Positions 35,656 to 47,085 of a stretch of DNA of 64,000 nt are shown here, piece after piece; positions within the stretch are counted from its first letter, which is position 1, and every line of letters begins with the position of its first letter. The stretch covers positions 5,518,001-5,582,000 of the forward strand of contig OZ316897.1 of NCBI GenBank assembly GCA_973895155.1. The letters are read 5' to 3'. The DNA is from Marsupella aquatica. Taxonomy: Eukaryota > Marchantiophyta. Both the position numbers and the translations under genes were made by a program. Under the pieces are notes generated by a model, which was not told the origin of the DNA, made no database searches, and worked only from the letters and a program-made list of their open reading frames with translations.

Positions 35656-36175
35656 CGCTATTTTTCAGTGCATGCTATTTACTCCTCTAAAATTTCCTTA
35701 GGCCGATCGTATTCTGAAAAACAATCGAGCATTCCACCCTCTCTCCGCTTGCGCAAGCAGAATTTCTCCTCTACGTTTCACCTCATAGCAGTCGCAACCA
35801 GATGAATAACGACCACCATGCTGAACTGAGTCGAGTAACCTTAAGCCGAGTAATGAACAACCTGAAATATTCTCTCCTTTCCAAAAAATGGCACTCTAAA
35901 TGAATCTCTAAAACAAAAATAATTCCTAATATGTTAACATAAGCCTAAGTCTACATTCTTTCATCAATTCTAAAGGTGAAAACATTCTTTCACCAAAACT
36001 TAATTTTCTAGGAAACTCTAAAACCAGAACTTTTGAATCCAAATAAGTTCTTTAACTCTCAACTAGTCTATTATATGAATAAATTTCTAATCTCATTTCT
36101 CTCATCTACTTCCCTCAATCTCAAATCCAGATTCTTTCAAACAAGAAAAACAAGTCAAGTAAGACTAAAATTTCA
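35656..36175 (-). repeat. gypsy-2 3' LTR, second part, with 285-bp overlap
   Basis: The first 285 bp repeat 29759-30043 with about four differences. The remainder (35941-36175) is the rest of the LTR, ending AAATTTCA. It is followed at 36176-36187 by TTTCTCTTTGCC, which on the minus strand is a purine-rich tract suited to prime plus-strand synthesis. Confidence 0.8.
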
Positions 36176-36202
36176 TTTCTCTTTGCCATGAATGCCACTC
36201 TC

Positions 36203-37705
36203 TCAAACTTCATCTTCACCATTTTCGCCATCAGAATCCTCCAAGGTGACCTCCAATTCGTGTTGCCTCCACTTGAAAATCTTCACTCTCTTGCCGGCGT
36301 ATCTCCCTTGATGTTCCGTTCCGTCGAGTTCTTGAATGGAGTAAGTAGCATTTGGATGAATTCTTGTCACTACAAACGGTCCTCGCCACCTCTGTGCAAA
36401 CTTATTTTCCGTAGAATGCTGATTTTCAAGGTTGCTCTCATAAATAAGCACCCAATCGCCCTCTTCAATCACTCGAGGTTGAATCTGATGTTTTTGGTCA
36501 AAGTAGTCCTTGTTCTTCATGCGTGCCACCCTCATTTTCTCTAATGCCTCTCGAATCTTCTCAGGTGTCTGATTCAAATGGTCGATCCTGGTAGCGAGCA
36601 ACTCTTCACGGCTAACATGGTCCCTCCATCCAATCGTTCTCCAGCTCCTCACGTCTTCCTCTATCGGCATCAAGGGCAGATGTCCCATCATCAACTCAGC
36701 TGGCGCATATCCTGTGACTGAACTACACGTCAGTCTGTCCGCCATCAAAGCGAGTGGTAAATAGTCTGGCCACTCTCTGAATCTCCCTCGACATGACTTG
36801 ACTAGTGCATTAACAATTGGTGGGTGCCCTCTCTCACTCTTCCCGTTTCCCTCCGGGTTGTACGCACAAGTAAGACTCAATCTAATATGGAACTTCCTAA
36901 AAAAAAGATCGGCTTCCTCCGTATTGAGTTCTCTTCTGTCAGCTCTCAACTGATCAAAACACCTGTGTCTCGCTATCATATCCTCCAAAATAAACCTACA
37001 AATAAACTCAGTCTTATTCGATGGTAATGCTCGACCCTCGACATAAGATGACAACTCTTCTCTCGACAAAACCAAAAACTTTAAACCTCTAACCCCTCTC
37101 GGCATATAGACAACATCTAAGACCCATTGTAACCTCATTGCTAAAGGATAAGCTGGACAAAGACCATCTCGATGCTTGACTTTCGAATAATATTGGCAAA
37201 CTGGACAACTCTCAACATACTCTCGAACCTCTGTATAACAACTTGGCCACCAATATAAGCCCTTGACCCTCTTGTATGTTGCCTGGACTCCTCTATGTCC
37301 TGCAGACTCATTGTCATGACTCTCTCTCAAGACTCTCAACTTGGACTCATTGTCACCAGTGACCCTTAATGGAATTCCTCCTCGTGTCTTGGGTTGCCTC
37401 CATAGAAGTCCGTCTCGCAGTAGGTATCCAAAAGCCTTCCTTCGGATTCTCTCAAATTCGTCTCGTGTCCATTCAGTTCTCCTCTCAAGTGTGCTCAAAT
37501 ATCTTCCAAGAGTAAGCAGCTCGCCTGAGTAAAGCTCCTCTTTAAATTCTACCTTCTCAACCTCCAATGTCTCGGTACTATGTACACCTGCGCTCTCCTC
37601 CTCTCCAAAACCATCCTCAAATCTCGCTCTCGAAAGCATATCCGCAACAGGATTATCTTTCCCTGCAATGTGTCTCAACTCCGGGTTAATCATCCGAATA
37701 AATGC
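36203..37705 (-). pseudogene. gypsy-2 RNase H end and integrase (GPY/F type), cut by LINE
   Basis: About 500 uninterrupted codons. Order: end of RNase H (FIRMINPELRHIAGKDNPVADMLSR), integrase zinc domain (H...H and CPVC), and the catalytic core with LDVVYM, RADRREL and NGKSERGH as Asp, Asp and Glu. Then a GPY/F-like module (WRGPFVVTRIHP) and an acidic C-terminus. No chromodomain is seen. The N-terminal side is cut at 37704 by LINE copy 5; the rest of RNase H resumes at 43684. The piece is intact internally but separated from the rest of pol by 16 kb of insertions. Confidence 0.88.
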
Positions 37706-37707
37706 AA

Positions 37708-37934
37708 TCTTGGTGAAGTTTGCAGCTGAATCCGAGAAAGCTAGAGTGATGGCTAACAGGAGCATGCTTAAAGGGCTAAGGATTTGGTTGGATGATGATC
37801 TGACTCCCACACAAGTCCAAGCAAGGAAAATTGAGCTTGAGAAGGTGAGGGTAGCCAAAGACCAAGGATTGGTAGCCTACTTGCGCAATGGACAAGCTGT
37901 TGTTACCAATAAGAAGAGAGTTGTTTCTAAATGA
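37708..37934 (+). pseudogene. LINE ORF1 C-terminal fragment (copy 5)
   Basis: The last ~75 codons of ORF1, from the ILVKFAAES strand of the RRM-like domain to the stop. The 5' part is missing through 5' truncation. ORF2 begins 21 bp after the stop in the same frame, as in other copies. Confidence 0.88.
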
Positions 37935-40883
37935 TGGATCGGGACCTTGAGAGTCATGGCATGGAATGTTTCAGGACTTTCCATAGAAACAGCAATTGGA
38001 GGGGAACCTTTGTTTGAGAATTTTGACATCTTGCTTTTCACGGAGACTTGGGAATATGAGGGAAATGCTCTACCTAGCATTAAAGGCTTTACTTGCATAC
38101 AATCCATCTTCAATGAGAAGAAGACCACACGGGGAAGAGGGTTTGGAGGCATTGCTGTCTACACCAAGAATCAACTTCAACACATCACCTCTATTGAGCA
38201 TGAAGATCCCAGCAAGCAGTTCATGGTGGTGAGACTTCATACCAGAGGTACTCCATCATTTCTGATTGTCACCTACTTTGCTCCCCTTAATATGAATGTC
38301 TATAAGATGGGAATTGCTGATGCACATTATCCATTTCATAGGTTAATCCAAGTCATTCATGATATATCACCACTAGGGGAGACATGGATAGTGGGGGACT
38401 TTAATGCCAGGGTATCTAATGAACAATTTACTGAAAGTGAGGACTTAGGAACTTTACCTTGGTCATCATGTAGTGAAGAGCTACCTTGGGTGAGAGAGGC
38501 TCTTGACACCAGAACAAATGACATGACACATCACTTTTTGCATTTGGGAGCTTCTTGTAATCTAAGAATATTGAATGGGCTTGAGAGATTTCCCCAATCA
38601 TCTGGTTACACTTTTAGATCTAAACAAGGATGTAGTACCATTGATTACCTTCTTGCCACACCTACCTCTGCCACTAGAGTGGTTGACTTTCAAATACTTG
38701 ATCAACAACCAGAGTCTTCACACTTGCCTTTGTTGTTCCATCTTGACCTGATCACAATCCCAAACAAAGTGCATAGAAAGCCAGTACCCAAACCTCTGTT
38801 TCTAGACCCTGATAGAGAAGTCATCTTCAAAGCCAACTTTGAACATCTTCTCCATACCCTGGATGATCAGATTGAGCTCTCAGAAGTCATAGTACAAGCA
38901 GCAGCCTCTACTTTCTCCACCAAACCCCCTAGAAAGCAAAACATGAAGGCTTGGTTTGACGAGGATTGTGCTAGAGCAAGGATGTAAGCAAGATCACATT
39001 CAGGGGAAAAGAGACTTTTGGCATTCACTATGTACAAGAACTTCATCAAACACAAGAAGAGGTGCTTCTTGAAGAGTCATCAACAATCACTATGTGAGGA
39101 GTTCATCAAACATCCAAAACGTTTTTGGGAGAGAATGCAATCAGGCAAGACTACTCCCCCCTTGGATCACCAGGACCTGGTAACCTATGTCACATCCTTG
39201 TATTTCTTTCCAGATGCTAGTGGCATGCCTTTGCCCCTTGGGGACACCATTCAGTTTACAGAGAGGGAGGTGAAGGTGCATCTTTCCCACATGCAACATG
39301 GGAAAGCTAAAGATCTGTTGGGCCTGAACTTGGAGCTTCTTTTGTGGGGAGGACCCTCTTTATTAACAAACTTGGTGCATGAGCTGAATCAAGCAATGGC
39401 TTTAGGTTTACCTAAAGCTTGGATGACCAGAAGAGTGGTGCCTATCTTCAAGGCAGGCAACAAGGACGATGTGCACTACTACAGAACCATCATGGTAGGC
39501 AATACTTTTGCTAAAGTTTTGGGAGGACTACTTGAAGCCAGATTAAGCTCTTGGTTGGAGAGTGAGATGAAAAGGGCACCTTCACAAGCAGGTTTTAGGA
39601 GAGAATTCAGCACTATGGATCACATTCTCTGCTTGAGGGTGTTGTGTGAAAAGGCCAAATCTCCACATAAACCATTATTTTGCTTGTTTGTGGACTTCTC
39701 CAAGGCCTTTGACAAAGTTTCCCGATCCAAACTTTGGGATAGGATGGTGGAGTTGGAAGTGCCTGAAGAGCTCAGGTTGGCTGTTTCTAAATTGTACCAA
39801 GAAGTGCGCATCAAACTTTCAAAGGAAACCTCTGAAGAAATCTGGAGCACTCTTGGGATGATCCAAGGTTGTCCTCTCTCACCAACTCTATTTGGCATCT
39901 TCATTGATCAGCTACACAACATTTTGGAGGAGCATGGTGGAGTTGGCACTCAATTGGGTAGGTTTGTCCTCCAACTTCTTATATTTGCAGATGATGTGGT
40001 CCTACTTGCTCATGCTCAAGAAGCTTTGCAAAGACATCTCAATGCCTTGGAGGAGTTTTGTCAAGCAACAGGGATGGTAGTCAACCTCAAGAAGACCAAG
40101 TGTTTGGGCATTGGCACACGACAAAATCCAGAGCTCTACTTCCAAGGGAATCTGGTGGAATTTGTGAGGACCTACAAATACCTTGGGGTGGAGTTCTCTC
40201 AAAACTTGAGTTGGGCCTCATGTGTAAAATCTAGGGCTGCCAATGGGTACAGAGCTTTTTATGCATTCATGAACAAATGCAAAAGAGCTGGTCTACACAC
40301 TTGGAGGTTAAGGAAACATCTCTTTGGAGCTTTGGTGAAACCAGTCATTCTTTATGGAGCACCAATTTGGGGAGCAGGTGTGTCTAAATCTGGGTGGCAA
40401 CAGATTGAGGGGCTGCAAAAGCTATTTCTTGAGATGGAGCTTGGGATCAAGTCACAAACCCCATATGCACTTACACTTGCAGAGGCAGGCTTGTTTCCTT
40501 TGGAGGTGGAGGCACTCTTCCACACACTCAAATACATCATGCGTGTAAGAGAGTTGGAGGAAAACAGATTTCCTTTTCATGCCTTGCGCTCATCTTCAGC
40601 TAAAGGGTGGTATGCAGATGTGTGCAGGTGGGCCCATGCTTGGGATTTTCCTGAACATGAATGGCCAACACACCCAACCAAGCTAAGAGCAAAACTTGAG
40701 CAAAAGGCTTTGCACAAACTTTGGCATGAACCTAGCCCACGGCAACAATACTACATGAGAGATGTGAACCCCATGAAGAAATATCGAGAACAAGAATACT
40801 TATCTAGCACTATCTCAATACAACTTAGACAACTTATTGCTCAGTATAGACTAAGCTCACACCACCTTGAAGTAGAACAAGGG

Positions 40884-43261
40884 TGTCACGCGATTGACAT
40901 GGGTCTTAACACCAAAAACGTCACTATGGGTGCCAAAACCATCTCCTTGTACCTGAGGATCACGAAGGGATGTTGTGAATGCCGGTAAACACCAGTTTAT
41001 GCCCTTAACACCAGACTATCATAGCAAGACTCTATCACACATCACCCAAGCTCAATCCCAAGGAACCGAGGTTGGGGATCAGATCTGCGCTCATGATAGT
41101 TCTGGTGAGAAGGGGTCTTCATATCGGGCCCGTACACACAGGGCCTAGCGCTACGGTGCGCATAGGTCTATACATATGCTTACTGTCATAGGTATGTTTC
41201 TATTCCGCCACCGGAATGTACCCATAAACCAGTGACTCCTGACTGATTCCCGACTTAGGGACTTCTAAGCCATTGCCCCACCACTCTGCCATTCCACTCT
41301 CAACAATCAGAGCTATGACAGTCCTCACCCAGCCCGCTTCAATGCACCCGGTACACCTCTCAGTGGCGCTGCTAGTTCCATCATACACTCAGATTGCCTC
41401 ACACACACACATCCATGAGAGAAATGAGGCCTGAGAGGAAAACTCAATTAGATTCAAAGATGTGCACAATAGTTCACTGAGAACACTTGATCCGAACACT
41501 AGGGCCGAAGGCTGTCTCCTCCAGATTGTGACGTGCTTGCCCTGCAAGCCCCGTGCTTGCCATGCAAGCTCAATCCTGAACTCAACCTCCTTCACTGCAC
41601 TTCATTCTTGGGGGCACATACAGATCTCACACCTCCAATTCAGAATGTCAAGTTACGCATGCATAGTTGACTCGACTTCAAAGCTGGTACCAGGCCTAAC
41701 GGCGATCTACCCCAGACTGCAATGAGGCCCGGCCTCACGCTTGCCCTGCAAGCTCAGCTCTGGCCATAGATCCCTTAGTGCTCTCCACCAGACAAAGGCC
41801 GGGACTCCCCATGGGTCACGTAGCCTTGCCAGACTGAACTGTAAATGCTCCTCCTGCTGCCCCTTAATCAGTACCTCAGCCTCCCTAATGTGCCCACCGC
41901 AAATCGAATTGAAATCCTCCCCACAGTTTACAATCACCAATACATCACCTATCACCAAGGCTCTGTATCGGGGGAAAAGAACCCAGTTGTGCTGCCCACT
42001 AGAAAGAGTCACAATCCAGCTCGCAAACCTAGCAACCCGTTGCTGTGAAGCTTGGCTGATTACTCCCTGAGTATAGCACAACCAAGCTCTCCCCAACACG
42101 CAGCGTCCAAGTCCAGCCTTGCTTGCACAGAGCTCCTCCCTGCTACTCAATCTAAGTGAGATCACACAACTGAAGTCCCCCCCCTGCCTCTACCGGAGGG
42201 ATGCTCTATATACTCTCTCATTGAGCCCAAATGGGTGGATGCTACGCTGCTGGAGCCCCATCCCAGCCCTAATAGAGCCGCCACTATCTCTAACTACTGA
42301 ACCCTAACTCGCAACTTTATTTCTATCTCGAATTGGCTATGTACTTCGGATTCGGCCCTCCTCCATAGTTTTCGCGAGTTTGCGCCTCCTCTCCCGATTT
42401 CTCTATTTAACCATTTTCTGCGTGGATAGCAGTGTTGGAAGCGGCTTGAGCTCCTCTTTCCAACGAGGTCAATTATAGCCGATTTGGTCAAATACACAGA
42501 GAGTTATGCCCCCGTAACCGAGAGGGGGTACTCACTGTTGCGCTAACCCGAGTTACATAGCTAACCCGAGTTCGGCTAACCTAGCTATCCTATCTAACCC
42601 GAGTAGAGCTAACCCGTGGTCTCGGGTTAGGCCGTCACCCGCTATCCGCTATCCGCTATCCTAGCCTAAGCTGAGCCCGAACCCGAGCTTACCTATGCTA
42701 ACCTGACCCCGAGTTAAGTCTAACCCGGGATCAATCTAATCCGAACCCGGGTTAAGCCTAAGCTGAAGCCGTGCTTACCTAAGCTAAGCTAAAGCCGTGC
42801 TTACCTGAGCTAAGCTGAAGCCGTGCTGACCTAAGCTAAGCTGAAGCCGTGCTGACCTGAGCTAAGCTGAAGCCGTGCTCACATAAGCTAAGCCGTGGTC
42901 GAGCTTGGGTTAACCCGAAACTGAAGCCGAATCCGCTAATTCCGACCACAAGTTAACCCGTCACACTAATCAGGCCGTATCTTTTTTAATACACCTCCGT
43001 TTCCCGAGTGTTTTATATGGATTTTACTCGCCTTGACCAGATCTTTCCAATGCTCTTTACAGATCCGGATTTGGTGACATATTGAAAGAGATATGGTCGC
43101 CGACCACCTGCGACATAGCTTTTATTTCCCTACTCTTAACGCCATGATTGCCCTTATTCTTGCCATCTTGCTAATTGTTATGCAATATCAATAGCTACTC
43201 CTTGCATACAGCAACCTACTTAATCAGATTACAAAATAAGGACCATGTCATTGGCGTCACA
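40884..43261. mobile_element. 2,378-bp element with TGT...ACA inverted ends and AAGGG TSD
   Basis: Flanked by AAGGG at 40879-40883 and 43262-43266; removal restores LINE ORF2 exactly. Termini are a 19-bp imperfect inverted repeat: TGTCACGCGATTGACATGG on the left and TGTGACGCCAATGACATGG read inward from the right (16 of 19). No long ORF is seen. It contains a GCTAACCCGAG-rich stretch and a 26-bp minisatellite. TG...CA ends and a 5-bp TSD fit a solo LTR. The long inverted ends and shared features with 57339-61989 favour a nonautonomous relative of that element. Confidence 0.85.
42758..42895. repeat. 26-bp minisatellite inside the 2.38-kb element
   Basis: Five contiguous units close to TAAGCTGAAGCCGTGCTGAC plus six bases, with a few substitutions between units. 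Looser GCTAACCCGAGTT repeats precede it from about 42543. Confidence 0.8.
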
Positions 43262-43683
43262 AAGGGAGATGGAAGGATATTGACAGGAAAAAAAGGGTTT
43301 GTCAACTATGTGATAGCTCTAGTATAGAGAATGAATATCATGTATTCATTGCTTGCAAGTTTTATGAGGGGGTTAGGATGGCATCTCAAATCTTGGTGAA
43401 AGATTTGTATGCATTGTTTGGTCTGCCCCCTCAGCAACTTGGAAGATATATCTTTGCGGTGGATAGGGAAAGGAGAATAGGTTTGGAAAATCTTTCAGGG
43501 CTCTCTAGGTCCATAGGGCTCTCTAGGTCCATAGTTTCTTTGAGGACATAGTTGTACTCTTCTGAGCAATCTCTTTTGGTTGCTCTTTTCTTTGATTGCA
43601 TTGTACTTTACTTTTTGTGGCAGCTCCTTTGACTTTCATGGTCCCGGAGCTTATAATACATTACCATTACCATTACCATTACC

Positions 43684-43790
43684 AATCCATCTCAACATTG
43701 CAATGTCTGGTGTATCATAGTTCGCAATCATTCCCAAAAGTGGCTGACAATCCGTCTCAAGTATCTCAAGCATTAGTGAATACTTGAGTC
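43684..43790 (-). pseudogene. gypsy-2 RNase H middle fragment
   Basis: On the minus strand this encodes the RNase H segment with LETDCQPLLGMIANYD and ending LRWI, which joins to the segment at 37703 once LINE copy 5 is removed. It is a short island between two LINE blocks and orders the insertions. Confidence 0.85.
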
Positions 43791-43881
43791 GATGGTTCGA
43801 CTATCCAACCTGCACACATACATTTTCTAGTATTATACATGTGCAGAATCCCCCAACGTCAATGCAGCATATTGTAGCTTA
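43791..43881. other. Filler of unknown origin between gypsy-2 and LINE block
   Basis: About 90 bp that matches neither the gypsy frame nor the LINE 5' UTR. It may be filler DNA from the insertion event or remnant of a lost sequence. Confidence 0.4.
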
Positions 43882-44688
43882 GAAGGGCAATCGGCTGCGG
43901 TTTGAGCTCAGACTTTGCCAGAGCATTGGAAACAGTGATAATGTATCATTGGCAAAGTTAGAGCTGCAACCGACATCGTTTGATATGCACTTTAGCATGC
44001 GCGATCTGCTACGTCTCCAGTTTCGCGATTCTGAGCTCGGGGCGAAATTTCACTTCGAGTTGGAAGGGCAATCGGCTGCGGTTTGAGCTCAGATTTTGCC
44101 AGAGCATTGGAAACAACAAGAATGTATCACTGGCAAAGTTAGAGCTACAACCGACATCGTTTGATATGCACTTTAGCATGCACGATCTGTTACGTCTCCA
44201 GTTTCGCGATTCTGAGCTCGGGGCGAAATTTCACTTCGAGTTGGAAGGGCAATCGGCTGCGGTTTGAGCTCAGATTTTGCCAGAGCATTGGAAACAGCAA
44301 GAATGTATCACTGGCAAAGTTAGAGCTGCAACCGACATCGTTTGATATGCACTTTAGCATGCACGATCTGTTACGTCTCCAGTTTCGCAATTTTGAGCTC
44401 GGGGTGAAATTTCACTTCGAGTTGGAAGGGAAATTGGCTGCGGTTTAAGCTCAGACTTTGCCAGAGCATTGGACACAGCGAGAATGTATCACTGGCAAAG
44501 TTAGAGCTGCAACCGACATCGTTTGGTATGCACTTTAGCATGCACGATCTGCTACGTGTCCAATTTCGGGATTCTGAGCTTGGGTCGAAATTTCACTTCG
44601 AGTTGGAAGGGCAATCGGCTGCGGTTTGAGCTCAGATTTTGGCAGAGTGTTGCAAACAGCGAGAGTGTATCACTGGCAAAGCTTTGTG
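43882..44688 (+). repeat. LINE 5' UTR monomers (181 bp), copy 6a
   Basis: Monomer starts (TATGCACTTTAGC) at 43984, 44165, 44346 and 44527, exactly 181 bp apart, with a partial unit before them. The last unit is 162 bp to the ATG of ORF1. Confidence 0.92.
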
Positions 44689-45408
44689 ATGGCAACGGAG
44701 GAGATTGCCCATCTCAAGGCTTTGCTTGAGAAAATCTTAGTTGTGGCTGAAAACTCCGCAATTGAGATTACCACACTCAGCAAGGAGGTGACGGAGCTAA
44801 AGAATGAGAATGTCAAGCAAAAGAGGTTGATTAGTGATCTTCGATCTCAAACTCAGGAGAATGGTAAGCAACTCTCATTGCTTGCATCATGTTTCGGAGA
44901 CATGGAGAAGAGTATGTGCCCAGAGAAATCAGTGATACATGAGGCTGTAGGGGAGATTGAGGAGAAGCTCAAAACCTTTGCACAGGCTGCAAAACAATCA
45001 CATATGGAATTTGTCCAAGCCAAGGAGGAGGAGAGAAGAGCACTAGAGGAAGAACCCAAGAACCAGCATGCAAGAGTCAGCAACTGTAAAATATCAGGCC
45101 TTGTTGAGGAGGAGAAGGAAGACACCAAGAAGGTAGCAATTTCATTCTTCCAATCTCAGATGAAAGTGCATGACCCTATCATTTTGCAAGCATATAGGAT
45201 TGGGCAAAAGAAGGGGGACCTTCCACATCCAATCTTGGTGAAATTTGCAGCTGAATCCGAGAAAGCTAGAGTGATGGCTAACAGGAGCATGCTTAAAGGG
45301 CTAAGGATTTGGTTGGATGATGATCTGACTCCCACACAAGTCCAAGCAAGGAAAATTGAGCTTGAGAAGGTGAGGGTAGCCAAAGACCAAGGATTGGTAG
45401 CCAAAGAC
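43882..45408 (+). mobile_element. LINE copy 6a: 5' UTR monomers and ORF1 only
   Basis: Contains a partial monomer (43882-43983), three full 181-bp monomers (starts 43984, 44165, 44346), the terminal 162-bp partial monomer (44527-44688), and ORF1. It ends inside the last codons of ORF1 at a chimeric junction, so ORF2 and the 3' end are missing. Retention of the 5' end with loss of the 3' end is unusual for target-primed insertion and implies later rearrangement. Confidence 0.88.
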
Positions 45409-45432
45409 CAAAGTTTGTGCAAAGCCTGCTGA
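44689..45432 (+). pseudogene. LINE ORF1, copy 6a, 3' end replaced
   Basis: Identical in layout to the intact ORF1 (coiled coil then RRM-like domain) for about 240 codons. It then diverges at 45409 into unrelated codons ending at 45432. The last ~16 native residues, including the basic C-terminus, are lost. Confidence 0.88.
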
Positions 45433-45449
45433 ACTCCTTTGTCCAAACG
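45409..45449. other. Chimeric junction with inverted ORF2 scrap
   Basis: Holds a ~20-nt piece (CCAAAGTTTGTGCAAAGCCT) that is the reverse complement of ORF2 3' sequence, followed by ~20 bp of unknown origin, then a 5' UTR monomer. It suggests template switching or break repair. Confidence 0.7.
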
Positions 45450-46293
45450 CGATTCTGAGCTTGGGGCGAAATTTCACTTCGAGTTGGAAGGGCAATCGGC
45501 TGCGGTTTAAGCTCAGACTTTGCCAGAGCATTGGAAACAGCGAGAATGTATCACTGGCAAAGTTAGAGCTGCAACCGACATCGTTTGGTATGCACTTTAG
45601 CATGCGCGATCTGCTATGTCTCCAGTTTCGCGATTCTGAGCTTGGGGCGAAATTTCACTTCGAGTTGGAAGGGCAATCGGCTGCGGTTTAAGCTCAGACT
45701 TTGCCAGAGCATTGGAAACAGCGAGAATGTATCACTGGCAAAGTTAGAGCTGCAACCGACATCGTTTGATATGCACTTTAGCATGCGCAATCTGCTACGT
45801 CTCTAGTTTCGCGATTCTGAGCTCGGGGTGAAATTTCACTTCGAGTTGGAAGGGCAATCGGCTGCGATTTGAGCTCAGATTTTGCCAGAGCATTGGAAAC
45901 AGCAAGAATGTATCACTGGCAAAGTTAGAGCTGCAACCGACATTGTTTGATATGCACTTTAGCATGCACGATCTGTTACGTCTCCAGTTTCGCAATTCTG
46001 AGCTTGGGGCAAAATTTCACTTCGAGTTGGAAGGGAAATTGGCTACGGTTTAAGCTCAGACTTTGCCAGAGCATTGGAAACAGCGAGAATGTATCACTGG
46101 CAAAGTTAGAGCTGCAACCGACATCGTTTGGTATGCACTTTAGCATGCACGATCTGCTACGTGTCCAATTTCGGGATTCTGAGCTTGGGGCGAAATTTCA
46201 CTTCGAGTTGGAAGGGCAATCGGCTGCGGTTTGAGCTCAGATTTTGGCAGAGTGTTGCAAACAGCGAGAGTGTATCACTGGCAAAGCTTTGTG
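45450..46293 (+). repeat. LINE 5' UTR monomers (181 bp), copy 6b
   Basis: Monomer starts at 45589, 45770, 45951 and 46132, exactly 181 bp apart, preceded by a partial unit from 45450. Candidate internal promoter array; the count differs from copies 2 and 6a. Confidence 0.92.
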
Positions 46294-47064
46294 ATGGCAA
46301 CGGAGGAGATTGCCCATCTCAAGGCTTTGCTTGAGAAAATCTTAGTTGTGGCTGAAAACTCCGCAATTGAGATTACCACGCTCAGCAAGGAGGTGACGGA
46401 GCTAAAGAATGAGAATGTCAAGCAAAAGAGGTTGATTAGTGATCTTCGATCTCAAACTCAGGAGAATGGTAAGCAACTCTCATTGCTTGCATCGTGTTTT
46501 GGAGACATGGAGAAGAGTATGTGCCCAGAGAAATCAGTGATACATGAGGCTGTAGGGGAGATTGAGGAGAAGCTCAAAACCTTTGCACAGGCTGCAAAAC
46601 AATCACATATGGAATTTGTCCAAGCCAAGGAGGAGGAGAGGAGAGCACTAGAAGAAGAACACAAGAACCAGCATGCAAGAGTCAGCAACTGCAAAATATC
46701 AGGCCTTGTTGAGGAGGAGAAGGAAGACACCAAGAAGGTAGCAATTTCATTCTTCCAATCTCAGATGAAAGTGCATGACCCTATCATTTTGCAAGCATAT
46801 AGGATTGGGCAAAAGAAGGGGGACCTTCCACGTCCAATCTTGGTGAAGTTTGCAGCTGAATCCGAGAAAGCTAGAGTGGTGGCTAACAGGAGCATGCTTA
46901 AAGGGCTAAGGATTTGGTTGGATGATGATCTGACTCCCACACAAGTCCAAGCAAGGAAAATTGAGCTTGAGAAGGTGAGGGTAGCCAAAGACCAAGGATT
47001 GGTAGCCTACTTGCGCAATGGACAAGCTGTTGTTACCAATAAGAAGAGAGTTGTTTCTAAATGA
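46294..47064 (+). CDS. LINE ORF1 protein, intact (256 aa)
   Basis: Coiled coil at residues 1-130 with heptad-like Leu spacing, then an L1-type RRM-like domain from about residue 130 (SNCKISGL) through ILVKFAAES, and a basic C-terminal domain ending KKRVVSK. L1-type ORF1 proteins trimerise and coat element RNA in the cytoplasm. The ATG is 162 bp after the last monomer start. The TGA stop is followed in the same frame by seven codons and the ORF2 ATG. Confidence 0.9.
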   Translation: MATEEIAHLKALLEKILVVAENSAIEITTLSKEVTELKNENVKQKRLISDLRSQTQENGKQLSLLASCFGDMEKSMCPEKSVIHEAVGEIEEKLKTFAQAAKQSHMEFVQAKEEERRALEEEHKNQHARVSNCKISGLVEEEKEDTKKVAISFFQSQMKVHDPIILQAYRIGQKKGDLPRPILVKFAAESEKARVVANRSMLKGLRIWLDDDLTPTQVQARKIELEKVRVAKDQGLVAYLRNGQAVVTNKKRVVSK

Positions 47065-47085
47065 TGGATTGGGACCTTGAGAGTC

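Larger units (their letters stand above)
37956..43552 (+). pseudogene. LINE ORF2, copy 5, with nonsense codon and 2.38-kb insertion
   Basis: Starts at the ATG at 37956 with a complete endonuclease domain. A TAA at 38985-38987 replaces the CAA found in other copies. The same frame continues from there through RT (FADD). At 40884 it is interrupted by another element and resumes at 43267 with the zinc-knuckle region, ending at 43552 with the 18-bp GLSRS segment duplicated. Two independent lesions inactivate it. Confidence 0.9.
37704..43683 (+). mobile_element. LINE copy 5 in gypsy-2 RNase H, itself carrying a 2.38-kb insertion
   Basis: A 5'-truncated LINE starting in ORF1 and ending in a (CATTAC)n tail near 43683. 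Removing it rejoins gypsy-2 RNase H. AATC occurs at both junctions, at the left one also matching LINE sequence, so it is a short TSD or microhomology. It is interrupted by the element at 40884-43261. Confidence 0.9.

Noticed and set aside
43980-44448. ~95-codon open frames within the 181-bp monomers
   Set aside because: They repeat with the monomers, stop at arbitrary points, lack known domains and precede the real ORF1 ATG. They are 5' UTR.
43882-46293. Regular repeats as a CRISPR-like array
   Set aside because: The units are contiguous 181-bp monomers with no unique spacers, no cas genes and a eukaryotic context.
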